Positions 11,462 to 20,940 of a DNA stretch of 64,000 nt are shown here, in pieces. Position 1 is the first letter of the stretch. Each line of letters begins with the position of its first letter. Source of the DNA: Takakia lepidozioides (taxonomy: Eukaryota; Streptophyta; Takakiopsida; Takakiales; Takakiaceae). The position numbers were made by a program, and so were the translations under genes. The stretch is from the NCBI GenBank assembly GCA_030704615.1, contig CM060731.1, positions 36,952,001 to 37,016,000 of the forward strand, given 5' to 3'. The notes under the pieces were generated by a model. It was not told where the DNA came from and did no database searches. It saw only the letters and a list, made by a program, of their open reading frames with translations.

Positions 11462-13113
11462 CCTTTTCTCGTCTGTTTCTCTATCTCTGTCTATGTCTAC
11501 AGGCTCCTTACTTCTTCACATACAGCCCATCTATCACGTAATGCAAATGCACACTCCGCCAGGCATCCAGTGCAGCCAGCCATGAAGTCATCCTTGGTCT
11601 CAGAAGGCAAAACCATCCCTTTCATCAGTCTCTCTATCTCTCTCTCTCTCTCTCTCTCTTCTCTCCGTCAATACTCAACCCTTCACACTACCCCTTTCTT
11701 TTAAAAGATCCCATTTCCCAAAACAGCTCTCATCCCTTCTTCAGATTCAACCTGAATACCCCAACATCTCTCTTTTCCTTTCAACAAAAGGGCTTAAGTC
11801 GTTCATATCCTGATACAATGCTGAAATCACACCTTATCCCTTTTGTGTTTTCATACAGTTCCAGCTAACCCTCAGTTATCTCTCCAAGTAAACAAGCTAT
11901 ATCTACATTGGGTCCAGTGTATCACTACCCCCCAGCAACACTGAAACAAGAACAAGAATGAAGACAACAGTGACCATTCTGTTTTCTGTGACAACAGTCT
12001 CTCTCTCTCTCTCTCTTCACTCATTTTTCTTACTGACACTACGACGGCAGGTGTATCCATTCCTTCCATGTTCTGGTTTGAAGTCCAGAGTCTCCATTCC
12101 ATTTCCAAAAAAACTTTCCTCTATCACATGTCTCCACCCTTTCCTTTCAACAACCAGGGCAGTCCTAAATCTACCAAAAGCGATTTCTAAGTCCGCCAAA
12201 AGAAGAAGCCCACAGTCTACCAACTTATCTGTTTTTATCCTCCAGTGAAGCGGTGGGTCAGCCTGCCGAGATGGCACCTCACCATCGCCTGTCAGCAGCC
12301 ACCACAACCTTTTCTCCTTGTCTTGATTCCAGAGTTTATCATGCCATGATGTCTCCTCATCATCCTATGGAGCATCCTGTGGTTTGCCAACTAAATTGCT
12401 CTATTCTTCTATGCATGTAGCTCTTTAAGAACTGAAATGGACCTATAGCACGAAGACAAAAAGGCAGCTAGAAGCCTGATTACAGATAACCTGTGTTGCC
12501 ATCCAGCCAGCACTCCACATGCCTTATCGCCTCCATTGATTGTGCTCAGATTCTCTTCCTTGTGCTTCTGGCAGGTGGCCGTTCTCCTTGCTTGCTCATC
12601 TGCCCAAAACTGTCATCTTCAAGACAGTGGCGGCAGTGGTGGTGCGCCGCTCTCCTTACATGCTCCTATCTCCATGAATTGATCATCACAACGAGAAAGA
12701 CGGCACCGCTTCCCTTTACACAGAATACCAAGCAGAGGCACTTAATGCTGCCCTCTAAACCAAGCGAAGTCCCACAGCGCAGGTACAACCTCTCAACACA
12801 GACTGCCCTGTCAACACCACAGCTCGCGGCAGCTGCTACGAATCGCCCGTCACCTTCCTCTTCGTTCTTCCTTCCTCGCGGATTTTAGGTTGAGCATCAG
12901 TGACGAAAACGTTCATCGCATGGATGAAAAATGCATGGTCACGACTTAGCCATTTTTATTTTGGCAAAGCATGAGTACAGTATGCCCACAAAATTACCTG
13001 TATGGAGGGATATATCCCTCTTGCAGTTGGTATGAGGGCCCTCCCATTATAGTGATGCAGGGTCTTAACGGTGAAGCCACAATGTAATGTCACTCCCCTG
13101 CATTCACACTACA
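10866..13113 (-). mobile_element. Solo LTR (about 2.25 kb) inserted in exon 6 of copy A
   Basis: The insert begins TGTAGTGTGAA and ends TTCACACTACA (11-bp inverted ends, TG...CA) and is flanked by GGTC at 10862-10865 and 13114-13117. Copy B has the uninterrupted site. The left part (from AAAGGGGCGTGAATCC) matches the LTR of element G2 at about 20116-20720, in the same orientation as that minus-strand element. No internal coding region is present, so a solo LTR left by LTR-LTR recombination is the simplest reading. Confidence 0.75.
11409..11459. repeat. (CT)n microsatellite inside the solo LTR
   Basis: A run of about 25 CT dinucleotides; further short CT runs occur near 11630-11660 and 12000-12020. 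Confidence 0.95.
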
Positions 13114-13437
13114 GGTCGTCCGGGTTCCCAAGTCAGTTCGGAGTGACTGGCTCTGCCAAGAAGTTGGCATTTGAGGGCGAGCCTACACGGCGGTATTCGG
13201 CGGTGACGTTTACGCACAGGCCAAAGCTAGAACCTCCAACCATCATCCAATGCGTCAATGAGAGCTTCCTTGACGCTCTCGCTGCCAGGGCGAAGAAGGT
13301 GGCACATAGCAAGTCTCTGGCGGAGCAGAAGGGGAAAGCCAAGAAGAGGGCTGCCGGTACAGAGCCTAAAGACACCCTTGGTTTTGAAGCCATGATGGAA
13401 TTCTTCACGGTTGTGAGCACGAATTGCAAGAGCACTC

Positions 13438-13452
13438 GGGGGGGGGGGGGGG
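13438..13452 (+). repeat. Poly-G tract (15 G) in the coding sequence of copy A
   Basis: The run sits between the codons for a basic linker and the methyltransferase-like domain. At the same place copy B has 21 C on the plus strand (22430-22450) and copy C has only five G in a row. Length differences here change the reading frame. Confidence 0.9.
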
Positions 13453-13472
13453 TTGAGGTGGAGAGAGCTTGC

Positions 13473-14270
13473 GACATGATTCTCCTCGACATTCCAGATG
13501 GGGAGCTGCTGGAGGGCCTGGATGGTGTGCCCACCTGGAACAGGTTTACTGAGGACTACTGGAAAGCCGGGTTTGGGCTGGCGGGGATGCTTCTGGATGA
13601 CGATGGATGTGTGGTTGTCCTTGCCACGAGAGGGAAGACCACAGAGAATGCGGTGGCAAGGTGGACACCGAAAAGTGTCACCCCCGGTCCTCCTCAGAAA
13701 ATGGTTCTGCATCATTACAGAGGGGTTGCGAACAGAGGGCCAAAGTGTAAGTTATCAATCTATTGCATTCACTTCATATTGTGGTGTATGTTAAGTAGAC
13801 CCTGGAGTTGATCCCTTCTTTGTTGGATGTGCAGACATTGGTGTTTGAGGCATATTGCTTTGTGAAGAGAGGGTCTACGTTCAAATTCCGCAACGACGGT
13901 CGTCTTGTTGATGCCGTTGTGGACCCTGTAACCTACGATGTCCTCTACAACTATGTGCCCCACTCCAGTATGCCGAAGGACACAAAGACAGGCAAACCGT
14001 GGCGGTACAGCCGGACCCGGAGCCCTGCTTTCATCCAAACCCCATGGAGACGTGCTCGGATGTCCAAGGGCGGATTCTGGACTTCACATGCGGCACGGGT
14101 AAGCCTTCACGTGCTGAGTTTGTCCCCTAGCCCGATTGCAATTGCATGCCGCAAGCTATTAACCGCCCGCTTTGTTCCTCAGGTGCTTCAATGTGGGCAG
14201 GGACGTTGTCCGACAGGCATGTGTTCGCCTTCGAGCCAGATACTGCCCTCCACAACTCGGAACTTGCAGC
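13473..14270 (+). other. Beta-class methyltransferase-like domain of copy A
   Basis: Order of elements: MILLDIPDGE (motif IV position; DIPD instead of the usual DPPY), an aromatic and hydrophobic stretch ending GCVVVLA (strand after motif IV), then after exon 7 a motif I-like LDFTCGTG split by an intron at 14098-14182 and continued by ASMWAG and HVFAFEPD. Motif IV before motif I is the beta-class order of N6-adenine and N4-cytosine methyltransferases. One base is missing near 14040, so exon 7 shifts frame in this copy; copy B is intact there. Confidence 0.55.
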
Positions 14271-15033
14271 GGCTGAATGTCTGCCGAAAGAGGAAGAGGC
14301 ATCCTCGGAGGATGAGGAAAAATCCGAGAAAGAACAGGGGGAGGAACTTGGGATCGAGGCCGAGGAGCCCCCGGTTTACGAGTGAGTGGTGGCATTGTAA
14401 GTTGCCTCCAGATTTCGTGAGGCGCCTCCCTCCGCTCTCTTATTTCATTGAAAATCCTTTCTGGTTGTGCTAGTATTGACATTCTTGAAGTGGATTTGTT
14501 CTTACTGTAGGATGCCAAGTACTGCCGGAGGGACGTCTACACCGGAGTTCATGGGCAGGAGGAACGTGCCTTTTTTTGCCAGGGGGGATTTCATGCCTAG
14601 TCCAGAAAGGGAGTACATCCTTCCTACTTATGCTGCCCGGCTTGCTTCGGTGTCCATTAGGAGGTGTTCCGAACCTAGTTGTGTACAGCAGATTTTAGAC
14701 GAGGCAAGCCTCAAGAAAATGAAGATGAGGGAGGAGGCAACAGCTATTAGAGCCCGTCGGGCTCGTAGATTTGTCTTGGATTCTGCTGAGGAAAGTGGGG
14801 GAGAAGACGCAGAAGATTCCCAGGAGGTGAGGTGGACAGTCCCCCAAGGAGAGGACGGGATTTTTGAGAGGCATAGTGGAACTGATGCATCACAGAGCTC
14901 GGAGGATGAGGGGGATGAGGGGGATGAGGAAGAAGGTGGGGCAAGTTCCTCGGAGGGTGTAGGAGAGTAGTGCCCATTCCGGCTATGACAGTTAGAACAC
15001 ACTTGTATAGACGTGGCTTGCCACAAAATTTGC

Positions 15034-15039
15034 AATAAA
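15034..15039 (+). terminator. AATAAA polyadenylation signal of copy A
   Basis: The hexamer lies 64 bases after the stop codon and is conserved in copies B and D1. Confidence 0.7.
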
Positions 15040-15131
15040 ATGTTGCATTTCAAGTCCACTGGTGCCACATTCCAACTTCACATGACCCTATTTCCGTGCC
15101 TCCTAACCCTATTTCCGTGGACTCACAATGG

Positions 15132-15191
15132 TCTGCTCATGCTTTTTTTTTTCCCGCTCATGCTCATGCCGCTCATGAAATAGCAGCCCCC
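15132..15191 (+). repeat. CTCATG-repeat terminus of copy A
   Basis: The end reads GCTCATGC, a T-rich run, GCTCATGCTCATGCCGCTCATG, AAATAGCAGCCCCC (written in parts). Beyond it the sequence changes to a fragment of G3 pol. The same end is found at copies B and D1 with other flanks, so it marks the edge of a mobile unit. Confidence 0.7.
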
Positions 15192-15830
15192 GAGGACTTG
15201 ATGAGGAGCAGGAAGCTACCCTGTTCGCTGCACACCCAGAGTAGGAGCAGGTTGCAGAGATGCAACTGGAAGGCCTAAGTTGTTTAAAAGGTATCTGCTA
15301 TGGTGTAGTGACAGCAACACCAATTGAGGGTGAAACAAGCAGTTACCCACTACATTTTATGAAGAAAGAGAGGGAGAAATGGAAATCCTAGAGGAACCAG
15401 CCACTGTGAGTTTACAGGATGAAGTGGTGACTGGTTGGACAATCACAGCTGATGGGCAGATGAGAGAAGTGAATGTGGGAACTGAAGAGGAACCGAGGAT
15501 GGTGAAGGTAGGGGCTGATTTGGAGCCAAAATTCTTTGAGGAAGCTAAGAGTCTGTTCATCAAATACAGAGATGTATTTGCTTGGAGCTATGAGGATCTG
15601 AAAGGGATACCACCTGAGATCTGTCAGCATAAGATTGAACTGGAACCAGGGTCAGTACCAATCAAACAGGCAAGGTACAGAATGAATCCCAACTATGCAC
15701 AGAAGGTTGGAGAAGAGATCAAGAAGTTGGCTGAGGCTAAGTTTATATACCCGATAGAGTATACAACTTGGTTGTCACCCATTGTGATAGTTCCCAAGAA
15801 GAATGGTAAACTGAGAGTTTATCATGATAT
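15192..15830 (+). mobile_element. G3 pol fragment, plus strand
   Basis: This matches about 52947-53570 of the complete G3 element: an upstream pol region and the first reverse-transcriptase motifs (PIVIVPKKNGKLRV). It stops abruptly at about 15830 where the same family continues in reverse orientation. Confidence 0.85.
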
Positions 15831-16858
15831 TCACTCCAGAGCCTCCCTCTATCAGTACATCAGTTAGTTCTGTGCTTCCAATTCTCAATTGGATTACTGG
15901 CATAGAATCATCAAAGTCCATGACTGTTTCTCGCCCTTCCGGCTTCACATTATAACTGGTCACCTTGCTGTTCAGGTCTGTGTTCCCTATCACATGGGCA
16001 ATCCGATTGATTGCTTGATACAGCCTGTGTTTACAATAAGGTGCCACAGCCAATAGCTGTCCAATGGTAATCTCCGCTTTGGACTGACATATTACTTCAG
16101 CCAAAGTCCCTTCATTACTCTGCATTTCTGCAGCTTCTTTCTTCCCTTCATCCTCACTCACTTCCTCTTCTCTTTCAGAATCAGAGGAATCTGCCATAGG
16201 AATATCAGTACTCTTCTGCATTTCCCTTATGGTATCTGCCACTTCCTTGTGCAGTTCATTCTCATCTCTCCAAGCCTCATCTTCTTCAGGCACATCACTG
16301 CCATCTTCATTATCATCACCTTCCCCATCTATTGGAGGTATTAATTTGGCTTTGCTTCTGGTTACTATCATTGTACTTACTTCTGGTACAACACATGGTC
16401 TAACCATGTGAGCTGCCACCACTGGCCCCTCATTCACAGGAGCTCTCATCTCATTCTGGTGTCTGATCCAGAATGGACAGGCTGCCTTGCGATGTCCTGC
16501 CTGATTACAATAGTAACACAGTTCTTCCCCATTAGGTCCTCACCCTTGGTCTGTTCTGGGATTGTTTCTGTAATCCTGATTCCCTGGCTGGTAATTCCCC
16601 CTTGGATTACCCTGATAGTTGCCTCTGGAATTTCCTTGGTAATTCCCTCTTGGCTTACCTCTCCCTTCCATGCCATTGTTATAACCACCAGGCCTAGCAT
16701 AGTGGTCTTCCTTTCCTCCCAACCTTCAAACTCTACTCGCTTAATGGATATCAACGCTATCACATAAACCAGTGTTGGTAACCAACCTGCTCTTCCTCTA
16801 CAGGCCACCTGATAAATCTTTATCACCCCTTTCTCCAGACCCCACTCAGGGTCAGCAT
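15831..16858 (-). mobile_element. G3 fragment, minus strand, internally deleted
   Basis: Reverse-strand sequence corresponds to G3 positions about 52585 down to 51690 (zinc knuckle and protease region) and then to about 49735-49595 (leader ORF), with the gag region between them missing. It abuts G2 pol at 16858/16859. In this fragment the zinc-knuckle and protease parts are in one uninterrupted frame (15775-16449), unlike in the complete G3 copy. Confidence 0.8.
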
Positions 16859-19256
16859 ACAATCCCTTCTTTGTGATTACTGCTGTTTTGCTTATATCTC
16901 GGTCGTCCATCTTAATCTGCCAAAAACCAGATTGTAAATCCAGAGCAGAGAACCACTTGGCTTTCCCCAGCTGGTTCAAAACATCCTGAATTAATGGCTT
17001 AGGGTAAGAGTCCCTCCTAGTCAAGCGGTTCACCGGCCTGAAATCACCACAAAAACGCTTGGATCCATCCTTTTTTGGTGGAAGGGTGACTGGACATGAC
17101 CACTCTGAACTACTTTCCCGCATCTTACCTTGTGAGATTAAAGTCTCAATCTGTCTTTGTACCTCGTTTTCCTCCCACTCTGATAGGCGGCTGGGATGAC
17201 TTCTGCAAGGGGGAAAACCTTGTGTATCAATTGTATGTTCCACCTCACTGCAATAACCCAAGTCAGCTTTGCTAAGATCAAAACATTCCTGATTTTCTCT
17301 CAGCTCTCGCTCCAGTTCTATCCTATGTTCTGGGGCTAGCTCTGGATTGATGTGAAGTCTGGATTTCAGACTTCTCCAACGACTCTCCATTTCTTCTTCA
17401 TGGCTGGGTTCCCAACTCTTTCCCTCCACCTGGTGTATAGAGTTAGCTACCCTCTGCCTTTCTTGCTGAGTCACAACCTGATTCCAATCATGGAAATCAT
17501 CTTCTATTTCCACGTTGTTGTTCCCTAGTTCACCATTCCAAGCTTTCTGGTAAGCTTCCTGTATGATAGAGGCAGCCATGCTACGATGGGTCTCTTCCTG
17601 AAGGAGTTCAGACATCCCTTGGTCTTCGAACAAATCCTCCCCTAGGTTGACATTATCTATTATCTCCTCAACATTCTTCAGGGCTCTATCTACCTTTTCG
17701 CTCTCCTCAGATCCTCCCATCTCCTCATCTTTATCAGATTCAGAGCTGTTAGAGTCTGGAGATCCTTCCTCCGTGTCCACAAACTCTTCCTCGGGCTTTC
17801 TTTCTTCTTCCCACAAACCTAGGTATTGTTCATCTGATGTCAGGGTCAAGACATTTCCTGCTGACGTAGTGCTTGCATACCTTACTCTGCCCTCATCCCC
17901 TCTGTGGTAGGCTGTTCTGGTGACTGCAGACTCATTATAATTTATGGTGTGCAAAGGGAAGTGAGCAAAATCCTTTCCTGGCCCATAGCGTACACGAATC
18001 GTTTCAGCTTCGGTGTCAACAACCGCGCCAAACTTTTTGAGAAAGTCCAAGCCCAGAAGCATGTGATACGTATCCGTGTTTACCACCATAAAGGACAAGC
18101 GATTGGTCAGCTCTCCTGCTTTGAACTTAAAGTCCTCAAGTCTGCCCATTGCAATCTCAAGAGCACCTGAGGCTACTCTGTAATTTACATCCTTATCAGC
18201 AACAACAGATCCCATCAGACCAAGATCCCTGACTGTACTCGCGGATATTACAGAAAGCATGGCACCGGTGTCAATTTGGCCTAATACTTGGTAATCTCCC
18301 ATTGTAATCATTACATGAAGCGCTTTAACCTTACCAGTATAAGCATACGAGATCGTGGGCTCAGCGTGTGCTGAGTACAAAGGCCTTAGAACATCCCTCA
18401 CAATTTCTACACTGTGAGTTGTCTCCTTTTGTTGTACCATTGCCCTTTCCACCACTTTGACCAGCCCCTTTAATTTGTCTAACTCTCCGGGCACAGTCAT
18501 GATTAGGTCCATGGGAGACAAGGATATTCTCCCCTTGTAGAAGTGGTTCAGGATTCTGGATTTAGTACCTCCTTCTATGGCAGCTTTGAAATTGTTCTTT
18601 GGGTAGATCTCACTCTTGGTCTTGCTTGGCTGTTCACTGCTCTCACCATTCCTCTCTGGTGACTCTGTAGGTTCAACAATAGGACTCTGGACAGGGATGC
18701 ACGTCCTTGGAAGTTTGACTTCATTGATACTGTTTTGTGACATCAGATCTGTCATTTCTGCGAGTACATCATCCTCATCATCATAGAACACATCTACAAA
18801 GTTAGTTCCAGGAGTTCCTATCATAGTCTGGTCGAGTTTTCTACTGCACTCACTCTCTGTATGCCCTAGTACCTTGCAAAAGTTGCATCTCACACCACAC
18901 ATTTCCGTGGAATGCCCAAACCGGTGACATTTGTCACACTTAGCTTGGGTTCTTCCTTCAGGACAATATGTAGCTATGTGACCTTCTTTATGACAAACGT
19001 TACAAAGGCGAACACGAGGAGGTGTTCTAGATCCCGAGCTTTCTCCTATGACTGGTCCCCTATCAAAGTACTTCTGTAGGGTAGTGTTTAGCTGATCAAG
19101 TCTTCTGTCCACAGGGTTGACAAACACAACTGACTCATCTGTATCATCTCCTTCCAATGGCTCTAGAGGTATTTCCCCCAACTTTCCCAGGCCCCTCTCA
19201 ATCTCAATGGCTGTCTCAAGTGCTTCCTCTACATCAGAGAAGCGTCTGCCCAGCAT
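16859..19256 (-). pseudogene. pol: G2 zinc-knuckle, protease and N-terminal RT polyprotein, 3' truncated
   Basis: Three CCHC-type knuckles occur near the N-terminus (about 19010-18840), including CNVCHKEGHIATYC and CDKCHRFGHSTEMC. The protease active site reads QIDTGAMLSVIS (about 18285-18250). Reverse transcriptase begins with CGDFRPVNRLTRRDSYP (about 17050-17000) and LDLQSGFWQI (about 16945). The frame then runs without a stop across 16858 into G3 leader sequence, making an artificial fusion. The catalytic YxDD motif, RNase H and integrase are absent. Confidence 0.85.
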
Positions 19257-19268
19257 TACTCTTGCTAT

Positions 19269-19703
19269 TTAAGGTCTCAAACCTGCTGCAAATCTACGCC
19301 TCTGTTCCAAATCAGACGCCCCACTTCTTATAAACAACCGGTTCAACCTATCAAAGTATGTCTGAACCCTTTGTCTATTTTCCTGTTTGATGGTATCCAT
19401 CCTCAGCCTGATTTCTGCCAAGTCAATGACACCAAACTTGGCTGATATGGCTGCCCTAAAATCTTCCCAGTTGTCTGGTCTAGGGTTTTGTTTACGGTAC
19501 CATTCATCAGCCTTGGCTCTCAGGTTGAGCCTTGCTACCTTGAAGGTTTTATCCTCATTTAAATCTCTGACATCTGCCTCCATCTGAATCCTTTCCAGCC
19601 AGTCATTCACATCTTCACTATTCCTACCATGATAAGGCACATCTATGCTAGTTGGACTGGTCATTCTTCTACTCTCTAGTCTGAGTTCAAACTGGTTTAA
19701 CAC
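19269..19703 (-). CDS. gag: G2 Gag (retrotransposon gag domain)
   Basis: The 144-residue frame contains the retrotransposon gag (capsid-like) signature: DVNDWLERIQMEADVR, a KADEWYRKQNP segment and W-x2-F followed by FDRLNRLF and RRRFAAGLRP. It would form the particle core. It ends at a stop 12 bases before the next frame opens (19256), so the natural protein was probably one Gag-Pol chain and the stop is a lesion, or there is stop-codon bypass. Confidence 0.8.
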   Translation of the reverse strand: MLNQFELRLESRRMTSPTSIDVPYHGRNSEDVNDWLERIQMEADVRDLNEDKTFKVARLNLRAKADEWYRKQNPRPDNWEDFRAAISAKFGVIDLAEIRLRMDTIKQENRQRVQTYFDRLNRLFIRSGASDLEQRRRFAAGLRP

Positions 19704-19735
19704 CTAATTCTGATTCTAATTTTCCTGAAACACCC

Positions 19736-20062
19736 TTAATGCTGACCTCTATACCACTCCCACTGTCCATTTCGCAACATCTCTACTCTACCTCCCCATG
19801 TCACTTCTCGTGCCATGGTATTTATCTTCTCCCACCTTCCTAACTCTCTTATCCAAAGTACTATGGTTGTTCTTCCACCAGCATGTATCACTCTAAGACA
19901 TAAATCACCATCAGCTATTCTCCAAGCAGGGTTGAAGAAGTACAAACAAGGGTCTGCGTAGGCATTTGGTGAGCGTCGGCTGAAGCAAATCAGCACATCT
20001 CCAATGCTTGGTTCATCAGGAATCATTGTATGGTCTCTGCCTGCCATCAAACCATCCAACAC
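19736..20062 (-). CDS. Leader ORF of G2 (108 aa), unknown
   Basis: This frame lies between the primer binding site and gag, a place where some gypsy elements have a leader ORF. It is rich in Trp and Arg (for example NGQWEWYRGQH at the end). I do not recognise a domain, and it may be non-functional. Confidence 0.35.
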   Translation of the reverse strand: MLDGLMAGRDHTMIPDEPSIGDVLICFSRRSPNAYADPCLYFFNPAWRIADGDLCLRVIHAGGRTTIVLWIRELGRWEKINTMAREVTWGGRVEMLRNGQWEWYRGQH

Positions 20063-20103
20063 AAATCAAGATCTCTAGCTAGTAGATATCACGATTTAAC
20101 GAA

Positions 20104-20115
20104 GCTCTGATACCA
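20104..20115 (-). other. Primer binding site of G2
   Basis: On the minus strand the sequence is TGGTATCAGAGC, the complement of the initiator tRNA-Met 3' end commonly used by plant LTR elements. It directly follows the LTR. Confidence 0.85.
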
Positions 20116-20720
20116 AAAGAAGGGGCGTGAATCCCCTTCTGGGTGATTCTAATCTGTACTCCTCCCCAGTTGAAGTCAAAGCAAAAGGAAGGAACGTTCT
20201 AGTGATCCAACCATCTTCACATGGCTGTGGGTTTCCCTTAGTTCGTTCGTGATCAGAGTTCATGCAATCCTCATCCACGCCGCAGCGGAAGAGAAGATTG
20301 TTCTTGCTCTTGGTTCTACTTTTATACAATAGCCTTGCCCTATGATCACAGCGCCAACAGTGCTGCCATGATCTTTTCTGTGATGCAACCAGCCCTATGA
20401 CAGCGCTAAACACGACCCTTAATGTGAAGCTCCGTTGAGCAGTGACACATCGGAAGCCCCCTTTGTACTGGTGACACAGATTTAGAGGGAGGCAGCTCAG
20501 ATCTGCCATGAACTGCAGGGCCACTGGTCTCTTTCAGGGTTCATGTTTTCTTCATCTCATCTCCCCAAATTGGCCATCCCCCATCAACCCCTTTTACTGA
20601 GCAGCTCTCTCCCTTCCCAAATCCTTTTCTCTCTCTCTCTAATCTTCGTCTACAGGTTCCTCACTTCTTCAACAGCAGCATATCTACCATGCAATGCAAT
20701 GCACAACTCAGCCAGGCATC
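20116..20720 (-). repeat. 5' LTR of G2, truncated
   Basis: It is similar to 10877-11580 of the solo LTR in gene copy A. The LTR end next to the primer site lacks the CACACTACA seen in the solo LTR, so either 9 bases were lost or the families differ there. At 20720 it changes to the CTCATG terminus of copy B. Confidence 0.75.
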
Positions 20721-20780
20721 GGGGGCTGCTATTTCATGAGCGGCATGAGCATGAGTGGAAAAAAAAAAGCATGAGCAGAC
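20721..20780 (-). repeat. CTCATG-repeat terminus of copy B
   Basis: Reverse complement of the copy A terminus: GGGGGCTGCTATTTCATGAG, then GCATGAGC repeats and an A-rich run. The flank is G2 LTR, different from that of A and D1. Confidence 0.7.
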
Positions 20781-20940
20781 CATTGTGAGTCCACGGAAAT
20801 AGGGTTAGGAGGCACGGAAATAGGGTCATGTGAAGTTGGAATGTGGCACCAGTGGACTTGAAATGCAACATTTTATTGCAAATTTTGTGGCAAGCCACGT
20901 CTATACAAGTGTGTTCTAACTGTTTTAGCCGGAATGGGCA

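Larger units (their letters stand above)
7072..14970 (+). pseudogene. Copy A: ParB-like / DNA-methyltransferase-like multi-exon gene, disrupted
   Basis: Comparison with copies B and C gives nine exons with GT-AG borders: 7072-8515, 8634-8823, 8939-9211, 9297-9422, 9518-9732, 10364-about 13749 (split by a solo LTR), 13835-14097, 14183-14381 and 14511-14970. The product would have a charged leader, a ParB/sulfiredoxin-like domain with VWDGNHRLLAW, a central region of unknown fold, a basic linker (KKRTRKQ-type), a methyltransferase-like domain and a Glu/Asp/Ser-rich tail. Breaks: TGA at 8301-8303 inside the ParB-like domain, LTR insertion at 10866, and one base lost near 14040. Function is inferred from motifs only; a nuclear DNA-binding or DNA-modifying role is plausible but untested. 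Confidence 0.7.
16859..20720 (-). mobile_element. Ty3/gypsy retrotransposon G2, 5' part
   Basis: Reading on the minus strand: part of a 5' LTR (20720-20116), a tRNA-Met-type primer binding site, a leader ORF, gag, zinc knuckles, an aspartic protease and the start of reverse transcriptase. The rest of pol is lost at the junction with G3 (16858/16859). The LTR is cut at 20720/20721 by the end of the unit carrying gene copy B. Confidence 0.85.

Noticed and set aside
11234-11704. Leu/Ser-rich ORF
   Set aside because: It is translation of CT microsatellites inside the solo LTR.
15132-15192. Helitron 3' end
   Set aside because: The terminus lacks a clear CTRR end with a preceding hairpin, and no Rep/helicase sequence was seen.
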